The translations under genes were made by a program, and so were the position numbers. Below the pieces are notes generated by a model. The model ran no database searches. It saw only the letters and a list, made by a program, of their open reading frames with translations, and was not told the origin of the DNA. From Actinoplanes lutulentus (lineage in GTDB: Bacteria > Actinomycetota > Actinomycetes > Mycobacteriales > Micromonosporaceae): a stretch of 64,000 bases of DNA. Where the stretch lies: positions 248,001 through 312,000 of the forward strand of contig NZ_QLMJ01000002.1 in the NCBI RefSeq assembly GCF_003259845.1, written 5' to 3'. Positions 32,408 to 40,916 of the stretch are shown here, one piece after another; position 1 is the first letter of the stretch, and each line of letters begins with the position of its first letter.

Positions 32408-34056
32408 TGACCATCTCCGTTCAGCGGACCGGGCCGGGGCCGATCTCCTCCTCCGCCACCCAGCACATGGTGCGGATGCGGGACGGGGTGCGGCTCGCCA
32501 CCGACGTGTACCTGCCGTCGCCGGATGCCGGCCCCGGGCCGACGATCCTCACCCGGTTGCCGTACGACAAGTGCGGCGAGTACACGTACATGCCGCGGAT
32601 CGCCGAGTACTTCACCGCGCGGGGATACCGGATGGTCGTGCAGGACGTGCGCGGAAAGTTCCGCTCCGAGGGCGAGACCCTGCTGTTCGTCAACGAGGCC
32701 TACGACGGGTACGACACCCTGGACTGGGTGATCAACCAGGACTGGTCCGACGGCGAGGTCGGGATGTGGGGTGACTCGTACTACGGGTACACCCAGTGGG
32801 CGGCCGCCTCGACCGGGCACACGGCGCTCAAGGCGATGGTGCCCCGGGTGACCGGCACCCGGCTCGGTGAGCTGCCGATCCCGGTGCCCGGCCAGCGGGT
32901 GCACGACGTGGAGATGTCGGTGCACCGGTTCTACCCGCTCTCGATGTTCCACGATCGGGACATGCTGGAGTGGGAGATCGACTGGACGCGGCGGCCCCTA
33001 GCGGCGCAGGTCGAGGAGTTCTTCACGGCGGTCGGTAGCCGGTCGGCGTCGTACGACCTGTGGTTTCCGTACCCGGTCAGCCTGCGGCGGTTCCCGGCCG
33101 GTAGCCCCTTTGACGCGCCTGCCGTTCCGGTGCTCATGACGATCGGGTGGTGGGACAACTGCGCGCCGTGGCAGTGGTCGGATCACCGGGAGATCGAGGG
33201 TAAGCCGGCGTGGGCGCGGAACGAGTATCTGCTGCTCGAAGCGATCGATCACGAGAACAACAGTCATTTCTCGCCGGGCGTTCCCAACAGCGATCCGTCG
33301 TTCCTGCCGCGGTATCTCGACCCGGCCATCGAGTTCTTCGACGTTTTTCTGCGGGGTTCCTCGGCCGTTATTCCTCGGGTTCGGTGGCAGCTGGCCGGGT
33401 CGGGGGACTCGACTTTGCGGTCCTGCGATAGTTGGCCGCCTGTTTCGGCGTACCCATGGGAATTGCACCTGGATGGTGCGGATGCGGCCTTGGGTGATGC
33501 GCCTGGAGGGAGCCTGGGGTCTTCGGTTTCCTCGGGTGTGGTGGCGTGGACGCATGATGCGGCGGATCCGGTGCCGTCGCCGGTGGTGGATGCGTTCGCG
33601 ATTCTCGCTTCGCTGCCGGATGAGCGGCTTCTGGCCGCACGGTCCGATGTGCTGGTGTTCACCGGTTCGGTTGTGACGTCGCCTGTTGATCTTGCAGGGC
33701 CGGTGCGGCTGGATGCGGTCGCCGGGTCGGACGGGCCGGAGATGGATCTGTTCGCGCGGCTGCTCGACGTGGCACCGGACGGGTCGGCTCGGCTGATCGC
33801 TCGCGGACAGCAGACGATCATCGACCCGGGTTCCGCATTTGCCGTGACGCTGGATCTCGGTCACCTCGGGTATCGGCTCGCGGCCGGGCACGCGCTGCGG
33901 CTCACGATCGCTTCCAGTGACGCTCCGGAGTTCGTGCCGGCGCCGGGAACCGGGGAGCACCGGTGGCTCGCGGACAAGACAGTGCCGAATCAGCAGCGCC
34001 TCGATCTGGGGCTCACCCGACTCACCCTGACCGTTCTCGGAGAGGTTTCGCAGTGA
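32407..34056 (+). CDS. CocE/NonD-family hydrolase (X-Pro dipeptidyl-peptidase S15 type)
   Basis: A 549-residue alpha/beta hydrolase. MRDGVRLATDVYLP is the family opening; Ser124 in WGDSYYGYTQ is the nucleophile; ETQ..DHENNSHFS-like segment around residue 280 and the C-terminal jelly-roll (PVDLAGPVRLDAVAG to RLAAGHALRLTIASSDAP) follow the S15/CocE plan. Members cleave X-Pro peptides, cocaine or other esters and amides. No signal peptide, so it acts in the cytosol on imported substrate. Overlaps the amidase start as GTGA. Confidence 0.9.
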   Translation: MTISVQRTGPGPISSSATQHMVRMRDGVRLATDVYLPSPDAGPGPTILTRLPYDKCGEYTYMPRIAEYFTARGYRMVVQDVRGKFRSEGETLLFVNEAYDGYDTLDWVINQDWSDGEVGMWGDSYYGYTQWAAASTGHTALKAMVPRVTGTRLGELPIPVPGQRVHDVEMSVHRFYPLSMFHDRDMLEWEIDWTRRPLAAQVEEFFTAVGSRSASYDLWFPYPVSLRRFPAGSPFDAPAVPVLMTIGWWDNCAPWQWSDHREIEGKPAWARNEYLLLEAIDHENNSHFSPGVPNSDPSFLPRYLDPAIEFFDVFLRGSSAVIPRVRWQLAGSGDSTLRSCDSWPPVSAYPWELHLDGADAALGDAPGGSLGSSVSSGVVAWTHDAADPVPSPVVDAFAILASLPDERLLAARSDVLVFTGSVVTSPVDLAGPVRLDAVAGSDGPEMDLFARLLDVAPDGSARLIARGQQTIIDPGSAFAVTLDLGHLGYRLAAGHALRLTIASSDAPEFVPAPGTGEHRWLADKTVPNQQRLDLGLTRLTLTVLGEVSQ

Positions 34057-35447
34057 AATTGACGGCTATGGAGATCGCTTCTCGAGTACGGGACGGCCGG
34101 CTCACCGCCTCCGAGGTGATCGATTCGCACCTGGACCGGATCGCCTCGGTCAACCCGAAGGTCAACGCGGTCACCGTGACGCTGGAGTCGCAGGCACGCT
34201 CCGCAGCCGCGGCGCTCGACGAGCGGATCGCGGCGGGAGAGGAGCCGGGGCCGCTCGCCGGTGTGCCGATCACGGTGAAGGAGAACATCGACCTGACCTG
34301 GTCGGCGACCACTTCCGGACTGCCGTTCGCCGCGGGGAATGTGCCTGCCTCCAACTCCTCCGTTGTGGATCGGCTGCTGGCGGCCGGGGCGATCCCGGTG
34401 GGCCGGGGGAACATGCCGGACATCGGGCTGCGGTGGGACACCGACAACGATCTCTTCGGGCGGACCGTGAACCCGTGGGATCCGGCCCGGGTTCCGGGTG
34501 GATCGTCGGGCGGGGACGCGGTTGCCGTGGCCACCGGAATGGCGGCCGCCGGTATCGGCAATGACTACGGTGGATCGCTGCGGCTGCCCGCCCATGCGGC
34601 GGGGATTGTCGCTCTGCGTCCGTCGGCGGGGCGGGTCCCGGCGCCGTCGAAGTCGGTGGAACTGTTGCCGCTGTCCATTCAGCACATGGCGGTGAACGGC
34701 CCGCTGGCCCGGTCGGTCGCCGATCTGGATCTGCTTTTCGGGGTGATGCACGGGGCGGATGATTTCGATCCGCTGTCGGTGTCGGTCCCGCACTATTCGT
34801 CGTATGACGGGGTGCGGCGGGTGGCGGTGACCGTGGATCCGGCCGGGTGGGGTGTTGATCCGCAGGTGGCGCTCGCTGTGCGGGATGCGGCTTCGGCGCT
34901 TGCTGACGCGGGGTGGGAGGTCGAGGAGGTCGCGCCGCCCGCTGTCGACCGGTGCGCGATTCTGTGGCGGCAGCTGTCGTCCACCGAGAACGCGCCGATG
35001 CTGCTGACGCCCGGGGTGTTCCCGGGGCCGCTGTCCGAGGGGACCGTGCAGTACTTCCAGGACAACATCGCTGAGGTCTCGCTGCTGGACACGTCGGCTG
35101 CCTATCAGGGTGCGTGGGCGGAGCGGTTCGTTCATGCTGCCGCGTGGCGGGCGTTCCACGCTCGGTACCCGGTGGTGCTCGGGCCGGTGATCACGCAGCC
35201 CGTGCCGTTGATCGGGTTCGACCTGAGCGGGCCGGAAGCGTGTACGGAGTTGTGGAAGTCGCACCGGCTGCTCGTCACGGCCAACTTTTTGGGGTTGCCG
35301 GCGGTGGCTGTCCCCACCGGGATGGGCGGGTCTCGGCCTTCGGGGGTGCAGGTGATCGCCCGGCAGAACGGGGAGCACATCGCGCTGGCGGCCGCCCGGG
35401 ACATCGAGGCGGCGTTCCCGGCGGTCACGCCGGTCGACCCGGCCTGA
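34053..35447 (+). CDS. Amidase signature-family enzyme
   Basis: A 464-residue amidase. The Ser-cisSer-Lys triad is visible: Lys76 in PITVKENID, cis-Ser151 in PGGSSGGDAVAVA and nucleophile Ser175 in GNDYGGSLRLPA. It hydrolyses carboxamides to acid and ammonia; substrate specificity cannot be told. GTG 34053 overlaps the hydrolase stop (GTGA); 30 upstream in-frame codons belong to that gene in another frame. Last gene of the three-gene operon next to a peptide-type importer, which supports an uptake-then-hydrolysis pathway. Confidence 0.92.
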   Translation: MKLTAMEIASRVRDGRLTASEVIDSHLDRIASVNPKVNAVTVTLESQARSAAAALDERIAAGEEPGPLAGVPITVKENIDLTWSATTSGLPFAAGNVPASNSSVVDRLLAAGAIPVGRGNMPDIGLRWDTDNDLFGRTVNPWDPARVPGGSSGGDAVAVATGMAAAGIGNDYGGSLRLPAHAAGIVALRPSAGRVPAPSKSVELLPLSIQHMAVNGPLARSVADLDLLFGVMHGADDFDPLSVSVPHYSSYDGVRRVAVTVDPAGWGVDPQVALAVRDAASALADAGWEVEEVAPPAVDRCAILWRQLSSTENAPMLLTPGVFPGPLSEGTVQYFQDNIAEVSLLDTSAAYQGAWAERFVHAAAWRAFHARYPVVLGPVITQPVPLIGFDLSGPEACTELWKSHRLLVTANFLGLPAVAVPTGMGGSRPSGVQVIARQNGEHIALAAARDIEAAFPAVTPVDPA

Positions 35448-35721
35448 CGGGTTTCCGAGGGGACCGGCGGTGCGTGTGCGCCAGCCGGTCCGGGCCGGGT
35501 TTGCGTGCGGCTCGGGTTCGCGGCGGGCCGGGTTCGCGTGCGGGCCGGGTTGGTGCGGGGCCGGCTTGTGCTTGTGGTCGTGTTTGGGGCTGTGCGGCGA
35601 CCGCAAGCACAAGCTGGCGATTTACGCGGTGCCCGCGACTGCCTGTGCGTGTGAGGGTGGGTGGGCGGATGCGGTCACGTCAGTGTCGGCCGGGCCGCTG
35701 CCGGGGGGTGGGCGGAAGCGG
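35448..35721. repeat. Intergenic region with family C palindrome and degenerate arm repeats
   Basis: A 274-bp gap between convergent amidase and MarR genes. From about 35495 to 35560 GC-rich units of the form GGGCCGGGTTCGCGTGC repeat with variation, leading into the family C palindrome at 35560-35618. The remaining 100 bp show nothing recognisable. Confidence 0.65.
35560..35618. repeat. Family C 59-bp palindrome, copy 1
   Basis: A 21-bp left arm (GCCGGCTTGTGCTTG then TGGTCG) and a 21-bp right arm (CGACCGCAAGCACAAGCTGG then C) pair at 19 positions around a 17-nt loop. Copy 2 at 57990-58048 has the same arm and loop lengths. Confidence 0.88.
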
Positions 35722-36132
35722 TTATGTCAGGGCCAGCCAGGCTGTTACCAGGGACTGGCGGAAGTCGGCCGCCTCGTCGGGGGTGAGTTTGCTGATCATG
35801 CGGTTTTCCAGTTCGTGCACCGGTTCGGCGACCGCGGCCAGCAGCGCGCGGCCCTCTGGCGTCAGGCGGATCAGCAGCTCGCGGCGGTTGCCGGCGTTGC
35901 GTTCGCGGCGGATCAGGCCGCGTGACTCCAGGGCGCGGACCATGTCCGCCATGGACTGGGCGGTCACGAACGAGTCCCGCGCGAGTTGCGCCGCGGAGAG
36001 ACCGTCGTGCCGTTCGAGAACGGTCAACGCCGTGTACTGCAGCGCGGTGATGCCGGCCGAGCGGACCAGCTCGTCGAGGCGTGCGCGGACCGCCAGCTCC
36101 AGCTGTTTGACGAGGTAGAGCAGGGACGGCAT
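35722..36132 (-). CDS. MarR-family regulator
   Basis: A 136-residue winged-helix regulator. The recognition region is DGLSAAQLARDSFVTAQSMADMVRALESRGLIRRERNAGNRRELLIRLTPEGRALL, typical of MarR. ATG 36132 has AAGGAG 7 nt upstream; 22 earlier in-frame codons run into the promoter. It is divergent from the SDR-amidohydrolase-MaoC-ligase operon, with two palindromes in the gap that are likely operators. An aromatic or fatty acid (or its CoA ester) made or used by that operon would be the expected ligand. Confidence 0.88.
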   Translation of the reverse strand: MPSLLYLVKQLELAVRARLDELVRSAGITALQYTALTVLERHDGLSAAQLARDSFVTAQSMADMVRALESRGLIRRERNAGNRRELLIRLTPEGRALLAAVAEPVHELENRMISKLTPDEAADFRQSLVTAWLALT

Positions 36133-36175
36133 CCGGGAACTCCTTCTTTCATCGTGGCTCCGGCAGATTACCCCA

Positions 36176-36227
36176 TTGACAGGAAACCTGATCGTCATAA
36201 AGACTCAGGATTAACAGGATTCCTGTT
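36176..36227. promoter_or_regulatory. MarR/SDR divergent operators and promoter
   Basis: CAGG-AAA-CCTG at 36180-36190 and AACAGGA-T-TCCTGTT at 36213-36227 (perfect 7-bp arms) share the CAGGA/TCCTG half-sites and are about 35 bp apart. TTGACA at 36176-36181 with TAAAGA 16 nt later (36198-36203) would be a plus-strand promoter overlapped by the first site. Confidence 0.7.
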
Positions 36228-36314
36228 GATCGTGGGTGGGGCGCCGGCTCGGAACGGCTGCGGGGCCCCCACAGGGCTGGCGTTCCGCCCATCACATGCG
36301 AGAGGTTGAAGAGT

Positions 36315-37211
36315 ATGGATCTGACCGGCAGGGTTGCCGTAGTCACCGGTAGTGGACGCGGACTCGGTCTGGCGTACGCGAAAGCGCTGGCCGCCGCGGG
36401 TGCGAGCGTCGTGGTCAACGACGTGGACCAGGCCGTCGTCGACGCCGCCGTCGCGGAGATCCCCGGCTCGGTCGGTGTGGCCGCCGCGGTCGGCGGCAGC
36501 GAGACGGCGGACCGGCTGGTCGCCGCGGCGGTGGACAACTTCGGACGCCTCGACGTGCTGGTCACGAACGCGGGCATCCTGCGCGACCGGGTCCTCTGGA
36601 AGATGTCCGACGAGGACTTCGACGCGGTGATCGACGTGCACTTGCGCGGCACGTTCACCTGCGCCCGCGCCGCCGCGATCCGGATGCGCGAGCAGGGTGA
36701 GGGCGGCCGGCTGATCCTGATCTCCTCACCGGCGGGCCAGCGGGGCAATTTCGGTCAGACCAACTACGCCGCTGCGAAGGCCGGCATCGCCGCGATGGCG
36801 CGTACGTGGGCGCTTGAGCTCGGGCGGGCCGGCATCACGGTCAACGCCGTGGTCCCGGTCGCCGCCACCGAGATGACCAAGACCATTCCGGCGTTCGCCC
36901 CGGTCATCGAGGAGTCCGAGCGGACCGGGGTGCCGTACCCGGCCTGGCTGCGCCGGGACGAGGGCCTCGGCACGGTCGAGGACGTCACCGGGCTGATCGT
37001 CTTCCTCGCGTCGGACGCTGCCAAGGACATCACCGGACAGGCCATCGGTATCGGCGGCGATCGGCTGGCGCTCTGGTCGCACCCGGCGGAGAAGGATGTC
37101 GCGTTCGCGGACGGCGGCTGGACCGTGGACGCCATCGCCGACGGCTGGTCCACCGGACCCGGAAAGAACCCGGAGACCTACGGCATCCCGGCTCCCAAGG
37201 TTCCGTCGTGA
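36315..37211 (+). CDS. Short-chain dehydrogenase/reductase
   Basis: A 298-residue SDR. NAD(P)-binding TGSGRGLG at residues 11-18, NAG at 85-87, catalytic Ser137/138, Tyr151 and Lys155 (NYAAAK). It has an extended C-terminus of about 45 residues beyond the usual 250, as in the (R)-specific hydroxyacyl-CoA dehydrogenase part of multifunctional beta-oxidation enzymes. ATG 36315 follows AGAGG (36301-36305); the in-frame TTG at 36306 is a weaker option. Stop overlaps the next start as GTGA. With the MaoC hydratase and acyl-CoA ligase it could run a side-chain beta-oxidation. Confidence 0.9.
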   Translation: MDLTGRVAVVTGSGRGLGLAYAKALAAAGASVVVNDVDQAVVDAAVAEIPGSVGVAAAVGGSETADRLVAAAVDNFGRLDVLVTNAGILRDRVLWKMSDEDFDAVIDVHLRGTFTCARAAAIRMREQGEGGRLILISSPAGQRGNFGQTNYAAAKAGIAAMARTWALELGRAGITVNAVVPVAATEMTKTIPAFAPVIEESERTGVPYPAWLRRDEGLGTVEDVTGLIVFLASDAAKDITGQAIGIGGDRLALWSHPAEKDVAFADGGWTVDAIADGWSTGPGKNPETYGIPAPKVPS

Positions 37212-38083
37212 ATCTTGACTCTGTGAAAGCCATCGACGTGCACACGCACGCCGAGGTCGGTCGCGATGGGCGCACCTCGCTGAGCCCCGCTCTGCTGGGC
37301 GCCTCCGAGGACTACTTCAAGGCGCACGGTCACCGGCAGCCGAGCATCGCCGAGACCGCTGATTATTATCGGTCGCGGAACATGCTGGCCGTCGTGTTCA
37401 CGGTCGACGCCGAGCACGCCACCGGTCACCCGCGGATCTCGAACGAGGAGATAGCCGAGGACTGCGCGGCGCACGCCGATGTACTGATCCCGTTCGCCAG
37501 CGTTGACCCGTACAAAGGGAAAGCCGGTGTGCGCGAGGCGCGCCGCCTGGTTGAGGAACACGGGGTTCGCGGTTTCAAGTTCCATCCGAGCATCCAGGGG
37601 TTCGCGCCGGATGATCGGATGGCGTTCCCGCTGTACGAGGCGATCGAGGAGCTCGGCGCGGTCGCGCTGTTCCATACCGGTCAGACCGGGATCGGCGCCG
37701 GCGTACGCGGAGGCGGCGGCATCCGGCTGAAGTACTCCAACCCGATGCTCGTCGACGACGTGGCCGTGGACTTCCCGGACCTGCGGATCATCCTGGCCCA
37801 CCCGTCGTTCCCGTGGCAGGACGAGGCCCTGGCCGTCGCCACCCACAAGGAGCACGTCTACATCGACCTGTCCGGCTGGTCGCCGAAGTACTTCCCGCCG
37901 CAGCTGGTCCGGTACGCGAACAGCCTGCTCCAGGACAAGGTGCTGTTCGGCTCGGACTACCCGGTGATCACCCCGGACCGCTGGCTCGCCGATTTCGAGA
38001 AGCTTGAGATCAAGGATTCCGTACGCCCGAAGATCTTGAAGAACAACGCCGCCCGCCTGCTCAACCTGGAGGACCCGAAATGA
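37208..38083 (+). CDS. Amidohydrolase-family protein (ACMSD-like, amidohydro_2)
   Basis: A 291-residue TIM-barrel metal hydrolase. Metal ligands are visible: IDVHTH (HxH), KFHPSIQG, LFHTGQTG, LAHPSFPW and GSDYPV. This is the amidohydrolase_2 pattern shared by aminocarboxymuconate-semialdehyde decarboxylase, resorcylate decarboxylases and related C-C hydrolases or decarboxylases. GTG 37208 overlaps the SDR stop, and the gene overlaps maoC as ATGA. Its place between an SDR and CoA genes suggests decarboxylation or hydrolysis of an aromatic-acid-derived intermediate. Confidence 0.88.
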   Translation: MNLDSVKAIDVHTHAEVGRDGRTSLSPALLGASEDYFKAHGHRQPSIAETADYYRSRNMLAVVFTVDAEHATGHPRISNEEIAEDCAAHADVLIPFASVDPYKGKAGVREARRLVEEHGVRGFKFHPSIQGFAPDDRMAFPLYEAIEELGAVALFHTGQTGIGAGVRGGGGIRLKYSNPMLVDDVAVDFPDLRIILAHPSFPWQDEALAVATHKEHVYIDLSGWSPKYFPPQLVRYANSLLQDKVLFGSDYPVITPDRWLADFEKLEIKDSVRPKILKNNAARLLNLEDPK

Positions 38084-38538
38084 CCACCACCGTGAACGGC
38101 CTCGACGGACTCAAGTCGCTCGTCGGCAAGGACCTCGGCAGCAGTGAATGGCTGGAGATCACCCAGGAGCGGGTGAACACGTTCGCCGACGCCACCGGCG
38201 ACCACCAGTGGATCCACGTCGACGTCGAGCGCGCCAAGACCGGACCGTTCGGCGGCCCGATCGCCCACGGATATCTGACGCTCTCCCTGGTCATCCCGCT
38301 GTTCAGCTCGCTGCTGTCAGTCGAGGGGATCACGATGGGCGTCAACTACGGCCTGGAGAAGGTCCGCTTCCCGAGCCCGGTCAAGGTCGGCGCCAAGATC
38401 CGGCTGAACGCCAAGGTCGTCAGCGTCGAGGACGTCGCCGGCAACGGTGTGCAGAGCACGTTCGACTTCACCGTCGAGGTGGACGGCTCGCCGAAGCCGG
38501 CGTGTGTTGCGCGGCCGGTCTACCGGCACTACGCGTGA
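38080..38538 (+). CDS. MaoC-like (R)-specific enoyl-CoA hydratase
   Basis: A 152-residue hot-dog-fold protein. The hydratase motif FADATGDHQWIHVD holds catalytic Asp41 and His46, followed by PFGGPIAHGYLTLSLVIPL. It should hydrate trans-2-enoyl-CoA to (R)-3-hydroxyacyl-CoA, fitting the SDR in the same operon. Overlaps both neighbours (ATGA upstream, TGATG downstream). Confidence 0.92.
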   Translation: MTTTVNGLDGLKSLVGKDLGSSEWLEITQERVNTFADATGDHQWIHVDVERAKTGPFGGPIAHGYLTLSLVIPLFSSLLSVEGITMGVNYGLEKVRFPSPVKVGAKIRLNAKVVSVEDVAGNGVQSTFDFTVEVDGSPKPACVARPVYRHYA

Positions 38539-40037
38539 TGGACAATCACGGACTCGGTTCGTGGACGGCGCGCCGGGCGGCCATGTCGCCCGGCCGCACC
38601 GCCCTGATCTTCGAGGGTCGCCGGGTCTCGTTCACCGAGCTGCACGAGCGGGTGCTGCGGCTGGCGTCGGCCCTGCGTACGGCCGGGGTGCGCCAGGGTG
38701 ATCGGGTCGCCTATCTCGGGCCGAACCATCCGGCGTTCGTCGAGACGATGTTCGCGACGTGGATGCTCGGCGGGGTTTTCGTGCCGCTCAATTTCCGGCT
38801 CACCGGGCCGGAGGTGGCGTATCAGATGCGGCATTCCGGGGCGGTGGCGCTGATCCAGGCGCAGCCGGCTTCAGCGGCGGCGAGTATTAAAGTTGATTTA
38901 TCGGCGTATGAGGTATTTATCGCCACGGGGTCTCCAGAACCCATCGACGTCCCGGTCAGCCTCGACGACACGGCATGCATCCTCTACACGTCCGGCACCA
39001 CCGGCCATCCCAAAGGCGCGATCCTCACCCACGGCAACATCATCTGGAACTGCTACAACCTGCTGGTCGGCGTCGACGTCGCCTCCGACGAGGTCACCCT
39101 GGTCAGCGCGCCGCTCTTCCACGTGGCCGCGCTCAACCAGTGCCTGCTGCCGACGTTCCTCAAGGGCGGCACGTCGGTGATCATGCCGGGCTGGGATGTC
39201 GACGGGTGCTTCGACGCCATCGCCGAACACCGGGTGACCTGGATGTTCGGCGTCTCCACGATGTACGCGGGCCTCAGCCAGTCACCCCGCTGGGCGACGG
39301 CCGATCTCTCCTCGGTGCGCAGCCTGATGACGGGCGGAGCCTCCGTTCCGGAGGCGCTGATCCGGGTCTATCAAGCGCGTGGCCTGGCCTTCTGTCAGGG
39401 GTACGGGATGACGGAGACAGCTCCGGGCGCCACGTTCCTGGAGGCCCGGGAAAGCCGGGAGCATGTGGGTTCGGCCGGTCTGCCGGTGTTCTTCGCCGAT
39501 GTACGGGTTTCGTCCGACCTGGCTGACGCCGATCCTGGTTCCGGTTCCGGTTCCGGCCCCGGTGAGGTGCTCGTTCGCGGGCCGAACGTCACTCCCGGTT
39601 ACTGGAACGATCCGCAGGCCACCGCGGCGGCTTTCTCCGACGGTGGTTGGTTTCGGTCAGGGGACCTCGCTGTCGTCGACGCCGGCGGGCATTTCCGGAT
39701 CGTCGACCGGACCAAGGACATGTACATCTCGGGCGGCGAGAACGTCTATCCGGCCGAGGTCGAAGCCGCGATCTTCGAGCACCCCGCGGTCTCCGAGGCG
39801 GCCGTGATCGGCGTCGCGGACGAGAAGTGGGGTGAGGTGGGGCGGGCTTTCGTCGTACCCAGGCAGGGTTTTGATCTTGAACCTCGGGATGTGCCGGAGT
39901 TCCTGAGCGGGCGGCTCGCGAAGTACAAGATTCCTGTCTATGTGGACGTCGTCGGCGAGCTGCCGCGCACCGGGTCGAACAAGGTCAAGAAGGCTCCGCT
40001 GCGGGACCTTCCGCTGCCTGATCGGGCCAGGCCCTAG
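38538..40037 (+). CDS. Acyl-CoA synthetase (AMP-binding, fatty-acid/aromatic-acid type)
   Basis: A 499-residue ANL-superfamily ligase. P-loop ILYTSGTTGHPKGA, A5 motif CQGYGMTETAP, GWFRSGDLA, hinge DRTKDMYISGGENVYPAEVE and catalytic Lys in PRTGSNKVKK are complete. It activates a carboxylic acid as acyl-AMP and then CoA ester. Codons around 38885-38925 are unusually AT-rich (SIKVDLSAYEVF), with a TTA Leu codon at 38898-38900, which in actinomycetes can place a gene under bldA control. A short Gly-Ser linker is encoded by GGTTCC repeats near 39538-39560. The 3' end overlaps the sirtuin gene by 53 bp. Confidence 0.92.
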   Translation: MDNHGLGSWTARRAAMSPGRTALIFEGRRVSFTELHERVLRLASALRTAGVRQGDRVAYLGPNHPAFVETMFATWMLGGVFVPLNFRLTGPEVAYQMRHSGAVALIQAQPASAAASIKVDLSAYEVFIATGSPEPIDVPVSLDDTACILYTSGTTGHPKGAILTHGNIIWNCYNLLVGVDVASDEVTLVSAPLFHVAALNQCLLPTFLKGGTSVIMPGWDVDGCFDAIAEHRVTWMFGVSTMYAGLSQSPRWATADLSSVRSLMTGGASVPEALIRVYQARGLAFCQGYGMTETAPGATFLEARESREHVGSAGLPVFFADVRVSSDLADADPGSGSGSGPGEVLVRGPNVTPGYWNDPQATAAAFSDGGWFRSGDLAVVDAGGHFRIVDRTKDMYISGGENVYPAEVEAAIFEHPAVSEAAVIGVADEKWGEVGRAFVVPRQGFDLEPRDVPEFLSGRLAKYKIPVYVDVVGELPRTGSNKVKKAPLRDLPLPDRARP

Positions 40038-40764
40038 CCGCCAGATCGGGCAGGACCTGGGCGGCGCTGCCTCTCAAATTGACAAGCGCCACTGAATCCA
40101 GTGGCGTGGGCTGCGGGTTCACCTGGATGACGGCGGCACCGGACCGGGCCGCCAACCGTGGTATCTCCGCCGCTGGATAGACCATCCCCGACGTGCCCAC
40201 GGTCAGCAGGACATCACAATCGGAGGCTGCGCGGGCGGCGGCTTCCAGCGCCGCCTCCGGCAGCGCCTCCCCGAACCACACCACACCGGGACGAATCAAC
40301 CCCGCACAGCGTACGCACGAAGGCGGCCACACTCGGCGCCCCTCGTCCGGTTCTCCCGTGGTGCTCGGCAAAGCGGCGGCTTCGCCGCACTGGGAGCAGC
40401 GGGGCATGAACAGGCTTCCGTGCAAATGGACGGTGTCCGCTGAACCGGCGCGTTCGTGCAGGTCGTCGACGTTCTGAGTGATGACGACGGCGTTCTTCAT
40501 CGCGGCGACGGCCAGGTGACCCGGGTTGGGGTGGACGGTGCTGACCCGGTGGCGGCGCCACTCGTACCAGCCCCAGACCAGGTCCGGGTCGTCCTGGAAC
40601 GCCTGCGGTGTGGCGAGCGACTGCGCGTCGAAGCGTTCCCACAAACCGGTGAGCGCGTCCCGGAAAGTGGGCACGCCACTCTCCGCCGAGATGCCCGCGC
40701 CGGTGAAGACCACCACCCGCTGGGCCTTCTCGAGCAGCTTCGCGGCCTCCCGTACGTCTGCCAT
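39985..40764 (-). CDS. cobB: Sir2-family NAD-dependent protein deacylase
   Basis: A 259-residue sirtuin. NAD site FTGAGISAESGVPTFR, TQNVD and catalytic His115 in VHLHGS; zinc Cys123/126 and Cys150/153. Tyr67 and Arg70 in GWYEWRR match the class III Y-x-x-R pair that favours succinyl and malonyl lysines, so desuccinylase activity is likely besides deacetylation. Sirtuins also reactivate acyl-CoA synthetases; lying tail-to-tail with such a ligase is suggestive but may be chance. Confidence 0.92.
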   Translation of the reverse strand: MADVREAAKLLEKAQRVVVFTGAGISAESGVPTFRDALTGLWERFDAQSLATPQAFQDDPDLVWGWYEWRRHRVSTVHPNPGHLAVAAMKNAVVITQNVDDLHERAGSADTVHLHGSLFMPRCSQCGEAAALPSTTGEPDEGRRVWPPSCVRCAGLIRPGVVWFGEALPEAALEAAARAASDCDVLLTVGTSGMVYPAAEIPRLAARSGAAVIQVNPQPTPLDSVALVNLRGSAAQVLPDLAARAWPDQAAEGPAAEPS

Positions 40765-40916
40765 GCGATCCCCATCCCGGTCCGATTCCGTATCCCCGCG
40801 AGGAAGTGTCCCAGCGGTGGGCGGCGCGCCGCATCACCGATCCGCACATGGGTCGTTGACCTCCTCGTGTGAGGCGGTGCGTGGAGGTAACAACTTATGT
40901 CCGAAGTGGAGTGCCG

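Noticed and set aside
39538..39560. GGTTCC hexamer run in the acyl-CoA ligase considered as a mobile repeat
   Set aside because: It encodes a short Gly-Ser linker in a variable loop and is a simple in-frame microsatellite.
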